A stretch of 64,000 bases of DNA from Cercis canadensis (Eukaryota > Streptophyta > Magnoliopsida > Fabales > Fabaceae): NCBI GenBank assembly GCA_003255065.1, contig QAOA01006558.1, forward strand, positions 162,564 through 226,563, in the 5' to 3' direction. Under the pieces are notes generated by a model. The model made no database searches. It was not told where the DNA came from and worked only from the letters and a program-made list of their open reading frames with translations. Shown in pieces: positions 1 to 11,360 of the stretch; position 1 is the stretch's first letter; every line of letters begins with the position of its first letter. The translations under genes were made by a program, and so were the position numbers.

Positions 1-139
1 CCATTATATTCCTTCGCATTTTTGTGTTTTAATACATTGTTTAACTTTCCAAAACATTTTTGGGCCTTGACTCGCCATCTCAATGTCATTTTAAGCATTT
101 GTCATTCACATCATTTTCTTGCGTATCATACATCTTGTT

Positions 140-640
140 TTTAAATTTTTTGCCAATTTCCAGGCTCGAATCCTAGTTTTAAATTTTCTGCTAATTCTCA
201 GGCTCGAATCCTGATTTTAAATTTCGTGCCAATTCCCAGGCTTGAATCATAGTTTTAAATTTTTTACCAATTCCTAGGCTCGAATCGTGGTTTTAAATTT
301 CTTGCCAAAGCCTAGGCTCGAAACTTGGTTTCAAATTTTATCCCAATTCCCAGGCTCGAACTCTGGTTTTAAATTTCGTGTCAATTTCCAAGCTCGAATC
401 CTGGTTTTAAAGTTTTTGCCAATTCCCAGGCTCGAATCCTAGTTTTAAATTTCTTGCAAATTCCCAGGCTCGAATTTTGGTTTTAAATTTTGCCAATTCC
501 TAGGCTCAATTCCTGGATTTAAATTTCTCGCCAGTTCCCAAGCTTAAATCTTGATTTTTAATTTCTTGTCAATTCCCAGACACGAATCCTAGTTATAAAT
601 TTCTTTATTTATTGCTAGGCTCAAATCTTGGTCTTTCAGA
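140..640. repeat. 38-bp minisatellite, about 13 units
   Basis: The motif GGCTCGAATC, or a close variant, recurs at 163, 201, 239, 277, 315, 353, 391, 429, 467, 503, 541, 579 and 618. The spacing is 38 bp except for one 36-bp step and one 39-bp step. Each unit reads roughly TTTTAAATTTCTTGCCAATT followed by CCCAGGCTCGAATCCTGG. Units differ by a few substitutions, so the array is old, yet the period is almost perfectly kept. It lies in the 3' untranslated part of the Tat-like element. Confidence 0.93.
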
Positions 641-813
641 TCGAATCTTGGTCTTTATGGATTTAGTTATCTTTCGCATCATGAGTCGCCTCGATTGATA
701 ACATTTTTCTTTTCCTTTATTTGAGAAAAAATACTTGTCTACTATATTTACCTGTTTCCTACATGAGGACTTGAAAACATTCGTTTCTCATGTCCCTCAA
801 ATAGCAAACATGT

Positions 814-823
814 AAAGAGGGGC
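814..823 (+). other. Polypurine tract of the Tat-like element
   Basis: AAAGAGGGGC lies five bases before the TG that opens the LTR at 828. The position and purine richness fit a plus-strand priming site. Confidence 0.6.
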
Positions 824-827
824 AAAT

Positions 828-3800
828 TGTACATATCGTATTTTGTCTGAGGGTTGTTACATATTTTTCAAAACAAAAAAAAAAGAAGAAAATAGAAAGA
901 AAAAAGTTTAATTATTTTTAATTGGGAATTTTGATTTTAAGGTATTGAATGCCTCTTTTAGCTTTTGAATCAAAATTTTAGTTTTTGAGCATTGACCCAT
1001 TTCATTTTAATATGAGTTAGGGAGCCATCTGGTTTGTTTTCTTTAAATTTGAGTTTGGGGCCTTTTGACCCATTTGATTTATTTTAAATACTTCGTTTGG
1101 ACATAAAAATTATAATTTTCTGGGCTTTGGGTCAAAACTCATGTTTTGGGCTTGACTCGTCTTGCTAAAACCCTAGTAAAAACATGTTTTGGGCTTTCGG
1201 GCCCGCCCAATTTTTTTTTTCCTTTTTTAATGTTTTTAGTCGAAGTAAAAATATATGTTTGTTAGACTATTTAATTTGTTTGAGTTTTAATTTGGAACCA
1301 ATTGTACCAACTTAGGTTCAAGGTTGAGCTTTTTGGGCTTATTTTGACCTAACTTGGCCCATTAGAATTTTTGTGATTTTTATTTTTAATCAAAAAGATC
1401 AAATAAATTTGTTAATAATCTGAAGCAGGTCAACTAGGGTTTAAAGAATTTTTCCAAGCACAAGTGAAAAGATATAGCCTCAAGAAAGTTTTATGGAAGT
1501 TACTTGTGCAAGAGAATTTTGGGAAAGTTGCTAATGGGGGCTTCTTAACCTTATTTTTGCATGGAAAAAATACAAAATAGAGGGGCTGAAGTTTGCAATT
1601 TGGTTAGGACATTTTGGAGAAGAATTATTAAATTTTTTACATGCTAAAGCTAAAGGAAAGTGGAAGGAAGGTGCGCAAGGGGTATGAAAGGATCAAACTA
1701 CCCTCAACTTGCTCTCAAAGTTGAGAGGGCTGATTGCATTTAGGAAAAAAGAGAGGAGAAAGCCTAAGACAATAATAGGCTCTCAAGGTGAAAACAAGAA
1801 AAATGAGAGATAACTTGAAAAAATAGATCAAAGAAAGAAAAGTTAAGAGAAAAGTTGAGAGTTTTTGAGTGTTCTTGATATTCTTGGAGAGAAAAACAAG
1901 AAACTAAGAGTTGTTTGAGCTTCTTGGAGTTGGGTTCTACACTTTTGAGCAAGGAAGATGAGTTTTCTTGAAGAACACTAGGTAACCTTCACTATTCTCT
2001 TGATTTCTTATCATTCTCTTGTGGATTTTTGCTGAATCCATGTGAAATGTATGTTTCTTTTTGTTTCCCTCTTGAATGTCTCTATTTCATTTTAATTCCA
2101 TGAGTTTCATTTTGATTTTTGTTATTTTTCTCCTCTCTTGAATATCCTTTTGATATTTTGATTTAGGGAGATTATGTTTAGTTTTTATTTTGATTATGGT
2201 TGAGTACTTAGTTTATTGTTGTTTTGCTTGTTTTTACCATATGACATGATTTTGTTTAGGGTTGGTCTTTTTTTAGCATGGTCTTGGTTGATGGTATTGT
2301 AGATTTTACATGTTTGCTGCCCTATTATTGTTTTGGTACCATTTGTCATGTCTTGTTGGAGTGAACATGCTTCTTGTGAATTTCTTTTTGAGTATTTTGT
2401 TTGTTTTGTCTTTGTTTTCTTGAATGTGTTTTAGGGTTCTTGATTAAAAATCAAAATGATGCTTGACATTTCTTAAAAACTTTGTGTTTTGGTATTAATC
2501 TTTTGACTTTTGTCATGTTTAAAATCAAATTGGTCAATTGAGATAGTAGTTATCAAATTTGGTTTCTCAATGGTCATTCTTGGACTTGTCAGTCCAACAC
2601 TGGCAATGGTCGGTCTTTTGACCATAACTTTCGTTTTACAACCCCAAATGGAATGATTCTTATTTTGTTAGAACCCTAAGACGAGTATCTTTCTTGTGTA
2701 TAAATTTCATATTTTTTTTCATGTTGCATTTGCTCACAGTTTTAATTTGAAAATAATTATTTTAACTTTACTGTGAAATTGTTAGTTGACTCTTGCAGTA
2801 TTCTATTTTTTGGCCATAACTTGAGTTAGGGATATCATTTTTTTTTTATGAATTTTAATTATTTAGAATCATAAGATATTTTTTTTTTATCTCATGTAAG
2901 ATTTTGGGGTCAAAATGCNATGAATTTTGATTATTTAGAATCATAAGATATTTTTTTTTATCTCATGTAAGATTTTGGGGTCAAAATGCATTGACATGCA
3001 TTCTCATATTTCTTTACAAGTTTTTCCTGTTTTATGTTTTGTTTTCTGTTTTTGCTGTTCTATTTTTATTTTTATTTTGCCTTGTGTTTGGTTGCTATGT
3101 TTTATTCATTTTTAGAACCATTTACATGCTAATTATAAGTGTATGTTGATTGCCCTGTTTAACTAAATATTGTTGCCTTACTTTGCATGTCATTTTCATG
3201 ATTTTATTTTGACTCTTAATGACTGTCACATGTGATTTAGTATTGTATACATTTTCACTATAAGTTGACATATTTTTTGCTTTATCTTGTCATTTATTGT
3301 GATGTGTTGTGGCTGCTCAATTGCTTATGCATATGTCACGTTTAATTTCTTATTTTGAGCCAACTAATGTGTGTTCCATGTGAGAGGGAGTCACAATCCT
3401 TGGGCCATTGGCAAAATCCTAAGACAATTCAGAGGCTTGAAGGGCTTTTATTTATTTTGATTACATTTTTTAATTTTGTACCCCTCCCTTATTGGATAAG
3501 GACAAATGTTGTAATACTTAAAACCATGCATTTGCACTGCATATAAAAAATATATATGTGTCGCGTAGTATCCGCATGCGTCTTCACTTATCATGGAAGC
3601 ATAGGACGAGTCAGTCCTATATGGGATGCCTTTCTCAATCTGACCTAGGTGAAGGTAGCACTACCCTAGACGGTAGCTTTATTTGATGAAATGGTGGAAG
3701 GATTTAGGTCTCGATAGAGAAATCATACATTGCACGTTTATTTTCATTATTTTTACTTTTGTTAGATATTCTAGTAAATGTATTTATTATTTTGGGGTAA

Positions 3801-4062
3801 ATAGAATACAGATTTTAGCCATCTACACAATTAATTTAGGGTAATCGTCTTTAGATCGATGCTGTGGGGTGCTTAACACCTTCCTTACGCATAAACAGAC
3901 TCCCGAACCCTCTCTGGTTCATAGACCATTTTTTTTTAAATTTAAAAAGAATTTTCCAATTGTTCTCCATTTTTCTAATATAATTGGTGGCGACTCCAAG
4001 TTTTCTTTCAAAAACTGAAGTCCGCCATCCGCATCGTAGCGACCTTCGAGTACTTTGTGACA
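828..4062 (+). mobile_element. Tat/Ogre-like 3' LTR (about 3.2 kb)
   Basis: The LTR opens with TGTACATATCG after a polypurine tract and closes with TTTGTGACA. Near its 3' end it has features I associate with Tat/Ogre LTRs: GGGGTGCTTAACACCTTCC at about 3865-3883, then GACTCCCGAACC, GGTGGCGACTCC and TAGCGACCTTCGAG. A second diverged copy of 1224-3750 lies at 48691-51080. The sequence is AT-rich and non-coding; the short ORFs in it are chance. The N at 2919 is flanked by a 70-bp direct copy. The body of the element is outside the window. Confidence 0.75.
2848..2989. other. N gap with duplicated flanks
   Basis: The 71 bases before the N at 2919 (2848-2918) are repeated almost exactly after it (2920-2989). 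This looks like an unmerged overlap between two contigs, not a biological repeat. Confidence 0.85.
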
Positions 4063-4067
4063 ACATG

Positions 4068-5481
4068 TGATATGTGCTTTTTAGGCCTTTAAATGCCATG
4101 TTTTTATCAATAGATTCTTACTTATATTTGAGCAAATTCGCTTTAAACATGGTATTTAATCCCATTATTTGTGTATCAGGTGTTTCTCTGAATTATCAAG
4201 CAAATGGAAGAATTCTATGGATTTTCTGGAGAAAAAGGGAGAGAAATCAGAAGAAGCTGATAAGCAGACAGGGAACACGGCCACGACATGGCCGTGTTAT
4301 GCTCGTGTCTGACCAACATGGCCATGACATGGCCGTGTTATGCCTGTGTCCAGCATCCAGAGAGCTTTCCTCCGTTTTCTGAGGAACACGGCCAGAATCT
4401 GCGCAGGACACGCCCGTGTCGAGGCCGTGTTCGAGGTCCAGAGAGCATTTTAAGAACACGCCCAACCCCATTTAATGAACACGGCCGTGTTCGAGCTACT
4501 GAAGGTGAAACCCTAGTTTTAGATTAGAATATATATGCAATCAAGAGGGGAAGATAGGAGCTCCGTCTTTTTGGATATTCAGAGGCACGATTCAGAGCCA
4601 GAGGCGGGAGTCCAACCCTAGAGGCTGGAAGAAGAGCAAGATGGAAGATCAACCCATTACAAGAACTTCATGAGAATGAGTTTTTACCTGATTCCATCTT
4701 GTCTTCTCTATATTATTTTGATTAGATTTTATCATAAACTAACTTGTAAAGATTTAGATAGGATGAACCCTAGAAATACATTTGTATTTTGATTCTTTTG
4801 ATTTAATGGGAATACATCTTTCATTCTTGGAATCGTCTATGATTATTATTTGTGTTGAGTTGATGAAGCTAGCCATTGATTTAACACCAGATTCCATTTT
4901 ATAGATTGAGAAATTGTAATTTGGATAAGATCACTTGTAGGCAATGGAATTTGCTTGGGATCACTAGAGATAGGATTCACATAAGTCCTCTGATTTGAGT
5001 CAATGTACTAAGGGAATCCATAAAACACAACTGATGCTTTCTTAGGGGTTTTGATTAGGAAGAGATTTCAGTCAATCAACCTAGGAATAGATGTCTTATT
5101 GCTTGAGAAAGATTAAGACATAATTTAGGGATTCCCATCAGTCTAAGTAAAGAAGTGGTGCCTACTGAGTTAAAGATGAAAGTGCAATGTTTGCCCTAGG
5201 GGGTTTTTCATTTAGACCTATCCTTCGATTGATAAATCTATCAAATTATTTGTTATTACTTTATTATCTTGTTTATATTAGCTTAGATTAATTAGTTCCT
5301 TTATCAAACCAAAATTTTGAGATTAGATAATAGAAAAAAGGATTATTACTAATAGCTATAGTTCTTCATGGGATCGACATCCGTACTCAATTAAGCTATT
5401 CTACAAAACGATAGGTATACTTGCCTAGAATGTTTGTCGCATTGTTTCAATTGAATACAAGTTCATAAAAATTAACCATCA
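4068..5481 (+). mobile_element. Solo LTR, Athila family B
   Basis: This 1.41-kb LTR starts TGATATGTGC and ends AACCATCA. It is flanked by the 5-bp target duplication ACATG (4063-4067 and 5482-5486). It is collinear with the 5' LTR of element C (39378-40837) and, in the opposite orientation, with the LTRs of element F. No internal sequence is attached, so it is a solo LTR, presumably left by LTR-LTR recombination. It sits exactly at the outer edge of the Tat-like LTR and carries an array of ACACGG/CCGTGT half-sites. Confidence 0.92.
4262..4500. repeat. ACACGG/CCGTGT palindromic half-site array in solo LTR B
   Basis: Roughly a dozen copies of ACACGGCC, GGCCGTGT and close variants lie within 240 bp in both orientations. 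Some are fused to full palindromes such as AACACGGCCGTGTTC at about 4480. GC content is clearly above the surrounding LTR. The same array occurs in all family B LTRs in the window and in the 3' untranslated parts of elements F and C. Confidence 0.85.
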
Positions 5482-5600
5482 ACATGCATGTGCTTGTTTA
5501 CCAGTACAGAAAAAAAAAATCAGATTTAGTTTGTTGAGAACATACAAAATAAGAAGGGGAAAAATTAAAAAACAAAAAAAAAAAACAGAGAGAAAAGAAG

Positions 5601-6471
5601 TTAACAAACCTCATCGTCATCATCATCCTCCTTCTTGAGACGTGTGGTACCACTTTCCTTGCTGATGGGCAACTTCATTGCTCTAAAGGGAGTGTCAACA
5701 TTAATATTTCCTTTCAAGGTGTAACATGTACCCCTTCCTCTAATCATGTCCCACAGAGCAGAACCAAAGTCCTTAGGCCTGAAGGTGATTGGAATATCAA
5801 TGTGACTAATTCCTTTTCTCTTAATTTTAGCAGATTTGGCAAGTTCTGCACCTCCAATGCTAACATCACCAAACTAGACCTCATAATCTAGCACATTGAC
5901 TCCCAAGTCAAAATCATTCATGTTTTCCAACTTCAAGTGAAGAACTGCAACAGTCTCTTCAAAAGAGAACTTCTCAAAACGAATTTACTCAAGATCAACA
6001 TCAAGTTTGTATGGTATAGGAATCTCTCTAGTTTTCTCAAGAGCTAGTGTCAACCTTCCGAAGAAAGGAACATCAACAATGAGATCAACCTTAACCCTAT
6101 AAGGAATGATGCTTCCAGGATTTAATATCATCATATATCAAAGTAACAGGTATTTTGATAGTCTCCTCCCTATGTGCATGGATTGTACCTGCATCTGGTA
6201 TCAATCTAGAAACTAGTTTCCTACCATCACTCTCAATCAAGTAGTTTATGTCAATTAGAGGGATTGGAACTGGATTTGGATTTTTTATGAGAACATCAAC
6301 AACAATGTCTGTCTTCTGAAGATTAATTGATGGAATGTCTACCCCTGTAACATTTTCTGTTGGCTTCCCGAACCCAATTGTCTCCTCCCTTACTGTCATC
6401 TTTATCATCTTCCTTGCGCTCCTTACCTTAACATCCCTGTCCACTACTTCTGGTTTATCAGACATTGACAT
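5601..6471 (-). pseudogene. LEA group 2 / LEA14-like (WHy domain) pseudogene
   Basis: The minus strand encodes a relic of a plant desiccation-related LEA_2 protein with two WHy domains, like Arabidopsis At2g44060; intact homologues have about 320 residues and are thought to be cytosolic stress proteins. Recognisable blocks from the ATG at 6471 are MSDKPEVVDRD, IGFGKPT, NPNPVPIPLIDINYL, LIPDAGT and LIYDDI, then, in other frames, VDLIVDVPFFGRLTLALEK, LHLKLENMNDFDLGVN, FRPKDFGSALWDMIRG and an acidic tail. Damage seen: a deletion and frame shifts after VDRDVK, a frameshifting deletion at about 6121 where the family has a repeated YDDI, a stop for Lys (about 5984), and a stop for Trp (about 5875). 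A splice-acceptor-like TTTTCTGTTTAG sits just before the ATG. The tail is followed by GAG/GTTTGT, which may be a splice donor, so this is probably a decayed gene and not a retrocopy. Confidence 0.88.
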
Positions 6472-7055
6472 AGCTAAACAGAAAAATGGCAAAGGAATTA
6501 GCTTAAGACAGATCTGATCACAACAAAAAAAAGAAAAAAAAACAAAATCACAGTAGTGAGCTTTGTGATTAATAATCATAGAAGACTGCAACTATCTGGA
6601 TCACAAGCAATAGTTCTAGATATAATCAGACGTGTGATACCAACTTAGATCATCAGTACCCGAAATTGTAGCTAAACCATGTCAGAATTCTACAACTTAG
6701 ATTAATAATTTTCATGTTGTTCCTTTTTCTCCATGGTTTTCCCAATAACAAAAATGGAAAAATATATAGAATCATACGATCAATGCCTAATCAATATATG
6801 AGACAACGACCACCACCCCTCCCTCTCCTCCCAACAAATCCAAAAAATCCTGGATATACTATTCTCACTTTGGAGCAACTTAGATTGTCAAGATACAAAA
6901 TTGCAGCCAAACCCATATCAGAATTATACTCAGTAATAACATAACTCTCCCTTATACCTTGTAACCAAAATGGTATACAGAATCACAAGATCAATGTCTA
7001 ATCAATATAGGAGACAATGACCCACGAAACCCAGAAAAATTATACATATGATACT
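6472..7055 (-). other. Probable 5'-UTR intron of the LEA_2 gene, 3' part
   Basis: This is non-coding AT-rich sequence between the acceptor at about 6474 and the edge of Athila element F. It shows no repeat family. It is inferred to be continuous, before the insertion, with 34005-34160. The join would run through the target duplication ATACT. Confidence 0.55.
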
Positions 7056-7282
7056 GGATGTGTTTCATTTTAGAATTGTATTCAATTAAATCAATACTAC
7101 AATCACTTTAGGCAAATGTACCTATCGTTTTGTAGAATAGCTTAATCGAGTACAAATATCATTCCCACAAGGAACTATAGCTATTAGTAGTAATCATTTT
7201 TCTCTTATCTAATTCAAAATTGTGGTTTAATGAATGAACTACTTAATCTAAACTAATATAAACAAGACAAGAAAATAATAAC

Positions 7283-7919
7283 AATAAATTTTGATAGATT
7301 TATTAATTAGGAAGGACAGGTCTAGATAAGAATCCTCCGAGAATCTAACATTGCACTTTCATCTTTAATTCAATGGTCACCAACCCTTTACTTAGACTAA
7401 TGGAAATTCCTAAATTATGCCTTAATCTTTCTCAAGCAATAAGACATCTATTCCTAGGTTGATTGACTAAAATCTCTTCCTAATCAAAACCCGCAAGAAT
7501 GCATTAATTCGTGTTCTGTGAATTTCCTTAGTACATTGACTCAAATCAGAGGACTTATGTGAACCTTATTTCTAGTGATTCCAAGCAAATCCCACTGCCT
7601 NAATAAATTTTGATAGATTTATTAATTAGGAAGGATAGGTCTAGATAAGAATCCTCCGAGAATCTAACATTGCACTTTCATCTTTAAATCAATGGTCACC
7701 AACCCTTTACTTAGACTAATGGAAATTCCTGAATTATGCCTTAATCTTTCTCAAGCAATAAGACATCTATTCCTAGGTTGATTGACTAAAATCTCTTCCT
7801 AATCAAAACCCGCAAGAATGCATTAATTCATGTTCTGTGAATTTCCTTAGTACATTGACTCAAATCAGAGGACTTATGTGAACCTTATTTCTAGTGATTC
7901 CAAGCAAATCCCACTGCCT
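7283..7919. other. N gap with 318-bp duplicated flanks
   Basis: 7283-7600 is repeated at 7602-7919 with only a handful of differences. The copies start and stop at the single N (7601), which points to an assembly overlap left unmerged. Confidence 0.9.
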
Positions 7920-8367
7920 ACAAGTGATCTTGTTCAATTTACAATTTCTCAATCTATAAACTAAAATCTGGTGTTAAATCAATGACATACTTCATCAACT
8001 CAACACAAATAATAATTATAGACAATTCCAAGAAATGAAAGGTACATTCTCATTAAATCAAAGGGAGAAGAGTGCAGATGTAGTTCTAGGGTTCATCCTA
8101 TCTAAACCTTTACAAATTAGTTCATGATAAAATCTGAATCAAAAAAATACAGAGAAGACAAGATAGAATCTAAAAAACTTATTCTCATGAAGTTCTTTCA
8201 AGGGGTTGATCTTCTATCTTGTTCTTCTCCAAACCTCCAAAGTGCTCTTCCCACACCTGGCCTCTAATGCCTCCAAAGAACCCCAAATGTTTGACTGCCA
8301 AAAGATCCCCAGTCTTCCCTCTAGAGTTCATATATATTCTGCTCGAATTCTAGGGTTTCAACTTCAG

Positions 8368-8715
8368 AAGCTCGAGCACGACCAGGACATGGCCGTGTTC
8401 ACTTAAGGTGGCTGGGTGTGTCATTTAAATTCTTCTTCTGGACTTCAAACACGACCACGAACACAACTATGTTTACTTATGGTGAAGGCATGTTCATCTC
8501 AGGATGTCTCTGGATTGCAAACACGGCCTCTAGCATGGTTGTGTTTACTTATGGTGAAGGCGTGTTCTTCTCAGGATGTCTCTAGATTGAGAACACGGCA
8601 CTAACACGGGCGTGTTGGTCACAAATTTTGGTCGTGTTTCTCAGTAAAATGGAGCAGGGCTTTATGGATGCTGGACACGGGCACACACACGTTCGTGTGT
8701 GGGTCGTGTCCCCTG
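8368..8715. repeat. ACACGG/CCGTGT half-site array in the 3' LTR of F
   Basis: Repeated ACACGGC, CCGTGTT and decayed forms (GGCGTGTT, GACACGGGCACA) are spread over about 350 bp. The position matches the arrays in the other family B LTRs. Confidence 0.75.
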
Positions 8716-8906
8716 TATGCACTTCAAATTCTTCTGATTTTACTTTAGAAACTTCCTAAAATCCTTCCTTTAGCTTGATTAACCAGAGGAACACCTGAAA
8801 CACAAACAGTGAGATTAAGTACCATGTTTAAAGCAAATTGAACTCAAATGTAGGCATGAATGTATGGATAAAGCATGAATTTTATAGGCATAATTGGCAA
8901 ATATCA

Positions 8907-8926
8907 AATCCCTCCACATTTAAGCA
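8907..8926 (-). other. Polypurine tract of element F
   Basis: On the minus strand the sequence CTTAAATGTGGAGGGATT runs directly into the LTR start TGATATTTGCC. It is preceded by GAGGACAAGCAATTG. This is the usual arrangement at the 3' end of Athila elements. Confidence 0.75.
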
Positions 8927-9659
8927 ATTGCTTGTCCTCAAGCAATTCAAATCAGAACAAGTCTCTTTATAAGCTTTATCCCTGGGAAAAACAGTTCAAT
9001 TCAAAGAAGTTTGTACTATGTACTTTGCCCTAAACAGCTGCATTATTCAGTTCCCATGCTCAGCTCATGAACCTAGTTATTTTCCCATAGAATTGTCTTA
9101 GCTTACCCCTCTGTGTCTGAATAGAACTACCCTGTGCTCACTACTTTGTTCTCATCATGACAGATATAAAAATATTTTTTTTCTGCTAAAAGCTCTAGTA
9201 TGCTACTATTTTTTTCTTTTCTTGCTAGTTGGGGGGTCCTAGGATGTGGTGTCCAGTCATTGCCTGCGACCCACATTCAACTAGTTATGCTTTAATGACA
9301 TGCTCATATCCTTCTCCAGTTTCAAGCATATAAGGTAGAGGAGCAGAGCCCTACTATGCTCAAAACAGCTAGTCAATTTTTTTTTTTTTTAAGAAATGAA
9401 AGGTAAAGGTGCAGGGTATTATTCATGTCAGCCATTCAGGGCTAACTAGTACAATGTTATATTTCAAAATCCCAGGTCCACTGAACCTAAGTGGTGACCT
9501 CATCATGCAGCTAGCTAAAAGGCAAGGTATTAAGCAAAAATAATAAAACACAAAACAGAAAAACAAAATTCCCAGGAATATCACTTCAAGAGCACAAAGT
9601 TCTAGTTCGAATTACGTCAGACATTCACAACTTGTTCAGTTCTACCATGTTAAAGCATT

Positions 9660-9720
9660 CTAGATTAAAACACAATGAATACCCCCCCCCCCCACACTTA
9701 AGTAACACATTGTCCTCAAT
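9660..9720 (-). other. Second, internal polypurine-tract-like site in element F
   Basis: On the minus strand, GAGGACAATGTGTTACTT is followed by AAGTGTGGGGGGGGG. This repeats the layout of the terminal polypurine tract about 770 bp further upstream. The neighbouring non-coding stretches (8927-9659 and 9721-9924) show nothing else. Confidence 0.6.
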
Positions 9721-9924
9721 GTATGGAAAGTTAAATTAAGAGGACAGATACTCCTTGAGTGAAGAGGTTCTTGATGTTTTGGGCAGGTGCTGGTGAGCGA
9801 GGCTGTAAAAAGAATGTTACAACTAGAAAGAGAGTGAAAAGAGCGAGAACTATAAAATTTGAACTAAAATACTAGACTAAATGAAGTGAAAAATAAATTA
9901 GAGAGAGAAATAAAGAAAAACAAG

Positions 9925-11360
9925 CTACTCCCTAGGTTGGTCTCCCGAATTCTTAGAATGTGGTTCAAAAGGCAAGTTGGTTGGCTGAGCAGCCAGAGAC
10001 TCAAGTGGTGGCGCTGGAGATGTGATGCGTGGAGGACGAATTGGTTCGACTGAAGAAGCTAGGTCCGCATCGTCCTTTGCGTCGTGGAAGCGAGGTGAGC
10101 TGGGTGGTGATGGTGGCTGAAGTGTCTTACTCTGGCACATCATCTGTAAGGTGGACTCTATCCACTGGTGATGTGCTCGCGCATAGGACATCCATTGGAG
10201 CATATCATGGCGTGTTTGGTGGTGGTACACTACGAGGCAGTTGAGTCAGACTCGTGTACCATCGACCTCCACTTCTATGCGGCTCAGCTGCCTCTCAACG
10301 GCGGTGGATTTCCGATCCTCCTCGTCGGGTGATGTGAAGGGAACTCCCAGAAATGGCTGTGATGATGGCGGGATTGATGTGCTAGGGCTTGCTGTAGGTG
10401 GGTCCTCGGGGTGGTTGGCGAGTGGTTCTTCAGCTCGTGGGGGAGAACTGACTAGAGTGAGGTATGTGCCTTGTGTGTCCATATGGCGCTTGATTATCCC
10501 CATGGCCTTCAGGGTGTCCATCCCTAAAGGCAGTGATCGGCATGCTACTGTGAGAGTGGACTCCTCACCTAGAATGTCTAGCTGAATGAATGTGTATCCG
10601 AGGTGGCAATGATGCTTCTCGTGAATGCACCGGAGGTAAAATATATCCTTTTTGCTGACGACTCTGATGCTCTCCCGCCTTGCAGTCAATGAGTGAACAA
10701 AGAGCTTGTGAATGAAATAGAGGGCATGAGATCGAAGAATGGAAGCCTTAGACCTCTTGGCCTCATATGTGGTCTCAGTACTGATGGTCCGCTAGTAATC
10801 TGCAGGCTCTGTGGTAGGTGAGTGCCAGTCCATGTCGCAGGAGTCATAGATGAACCCCGGCTCAGCTAGTCTTGCTGCCTTTGTGAACTCCTGGAGGCTC
10901 ATACTTTGCATGGCTGTGCCCAGTCGGAATCTGATGGTGTCCGGCTCATGCCACTTGGTGTGGGAGTCTGTGAATGTGGCATTGATCTCCACTGTGGCGA
11001 GAAACTCCAGAGTGAGTTCTCGGTATGCCAGCTCTCGAAGCTCAAAGATGCTACTCCACTAACTGAAACTAAGAAGATGGCGCACCTCCTGTTCCAGGCC
11101 CAACTCCTGTAATACTATCCACTTCGGGTAGCGGTTGGGCTCGAGTAGTTTGGTGGAGAGTTTGGTGAGCCGCTCTTTGTGCTCATCGCCCTGGAATCGG
11201 AGGAAGGGGTGAACTGAAGTGTCCACAGCCCCGGATCTTCTCTTCTTGGCAGGTGGAGAGGGAGACTCCTGAGGTGTTGGGCGATTCTTCCTAGGTTGCA
11301 ACTTCTCACGGCATTGCCGAGATTCGTCAGTGCGCTTGGTCGTGGTGGTTGCTTGCAAAA
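9925..11360 (-). pseudogene. Athila env-like / ORF1-like gene of element F, broken
   Basis: This reading frame follows pol and precedes the 3' LTR, where Athila elements carry an extra, env-like gene. Blocks in order: a Lys/Pro-rich start (PTPQESPSPPAKKRR), FLRFQGDEHKERLTKL, KWIVLQELGLEQEV, then YRELTLEFLATVEINATF, KWHEPDTIRFRLG, MSLQEFTKAARLAEPGF, a middle part with RRESIRVVSKKDIFYLRCIH, and a Pro/Ser-rich tail. They resemble the plant-transposon / ATHILA ORF-1 type domain families. An acceptor-like CTATTTTTGCAAG at about 11355 suggests the message was spliced. A frameshift near 11040 and stops near 10793 and 10245 break it. I see no convincing transmembrane segment, so a true envelope role is unproven. 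Confidence 0.65.

Larger units (their letters stand above)
1..827 (+). mobile_element. Tat/Ogre-like Ty3/gypsy element, 3' internal non-coding region
   Basis: This is AT-rich DNA with no coding signal. It ends in a polypurine tract (AAAGAGGGGC, 814-823) just before a sequence starting TGTACATATCG. I read it as the untranslated segment between pol and the 3' LTR of a Tat/Ogre-lineage element whose body lies left of the window. Tandem repeats in this segment are known for that lineage, and here they fill about 140-640. From 640 to 813 I see only AT-rich unique sequence. The assignment rests on the adjacent LTR, because no protein domain is in view. Confidence 0.6.
7056..8906 (-). mobile_element. 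3' LTR of element F (family B)
   Basis: Read on the minus strand, the LTR begins TGATATTTGCC at 8906, next to the polypurine tract, and runs down to about 7056. It is collinear with the solo LTR at 4068-5481. Its length is inflated by a 318-bp false duplication around the N at 7601. It contains the ACACGG/CCGTGT array at 8368-8715. Confidence 0.88.

Noticed and set aside
1764..1952. Phe-rich minus-strand ORF in the Tat LTR
   Set aside because: Purine-rich LTR sequence read backwards; the relative at 49400-49640 does not keep it.
4247..4527. Overlapping ORFs on both strands with His-Gly-Arg-Val / Thr-Arg-Pro-Cys repeats in the LTR
   Set aside because: They are by-products of the ACACGG/CCGTGT repeats, which lack stops in several frames; no start context or homology.
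10029..10585. Plus-strand ORFs at 10029-10244 and 10241-10585
   Set aside because: They are antisense shadows of the env-like minus-strand frame, which shows family-like blocks.
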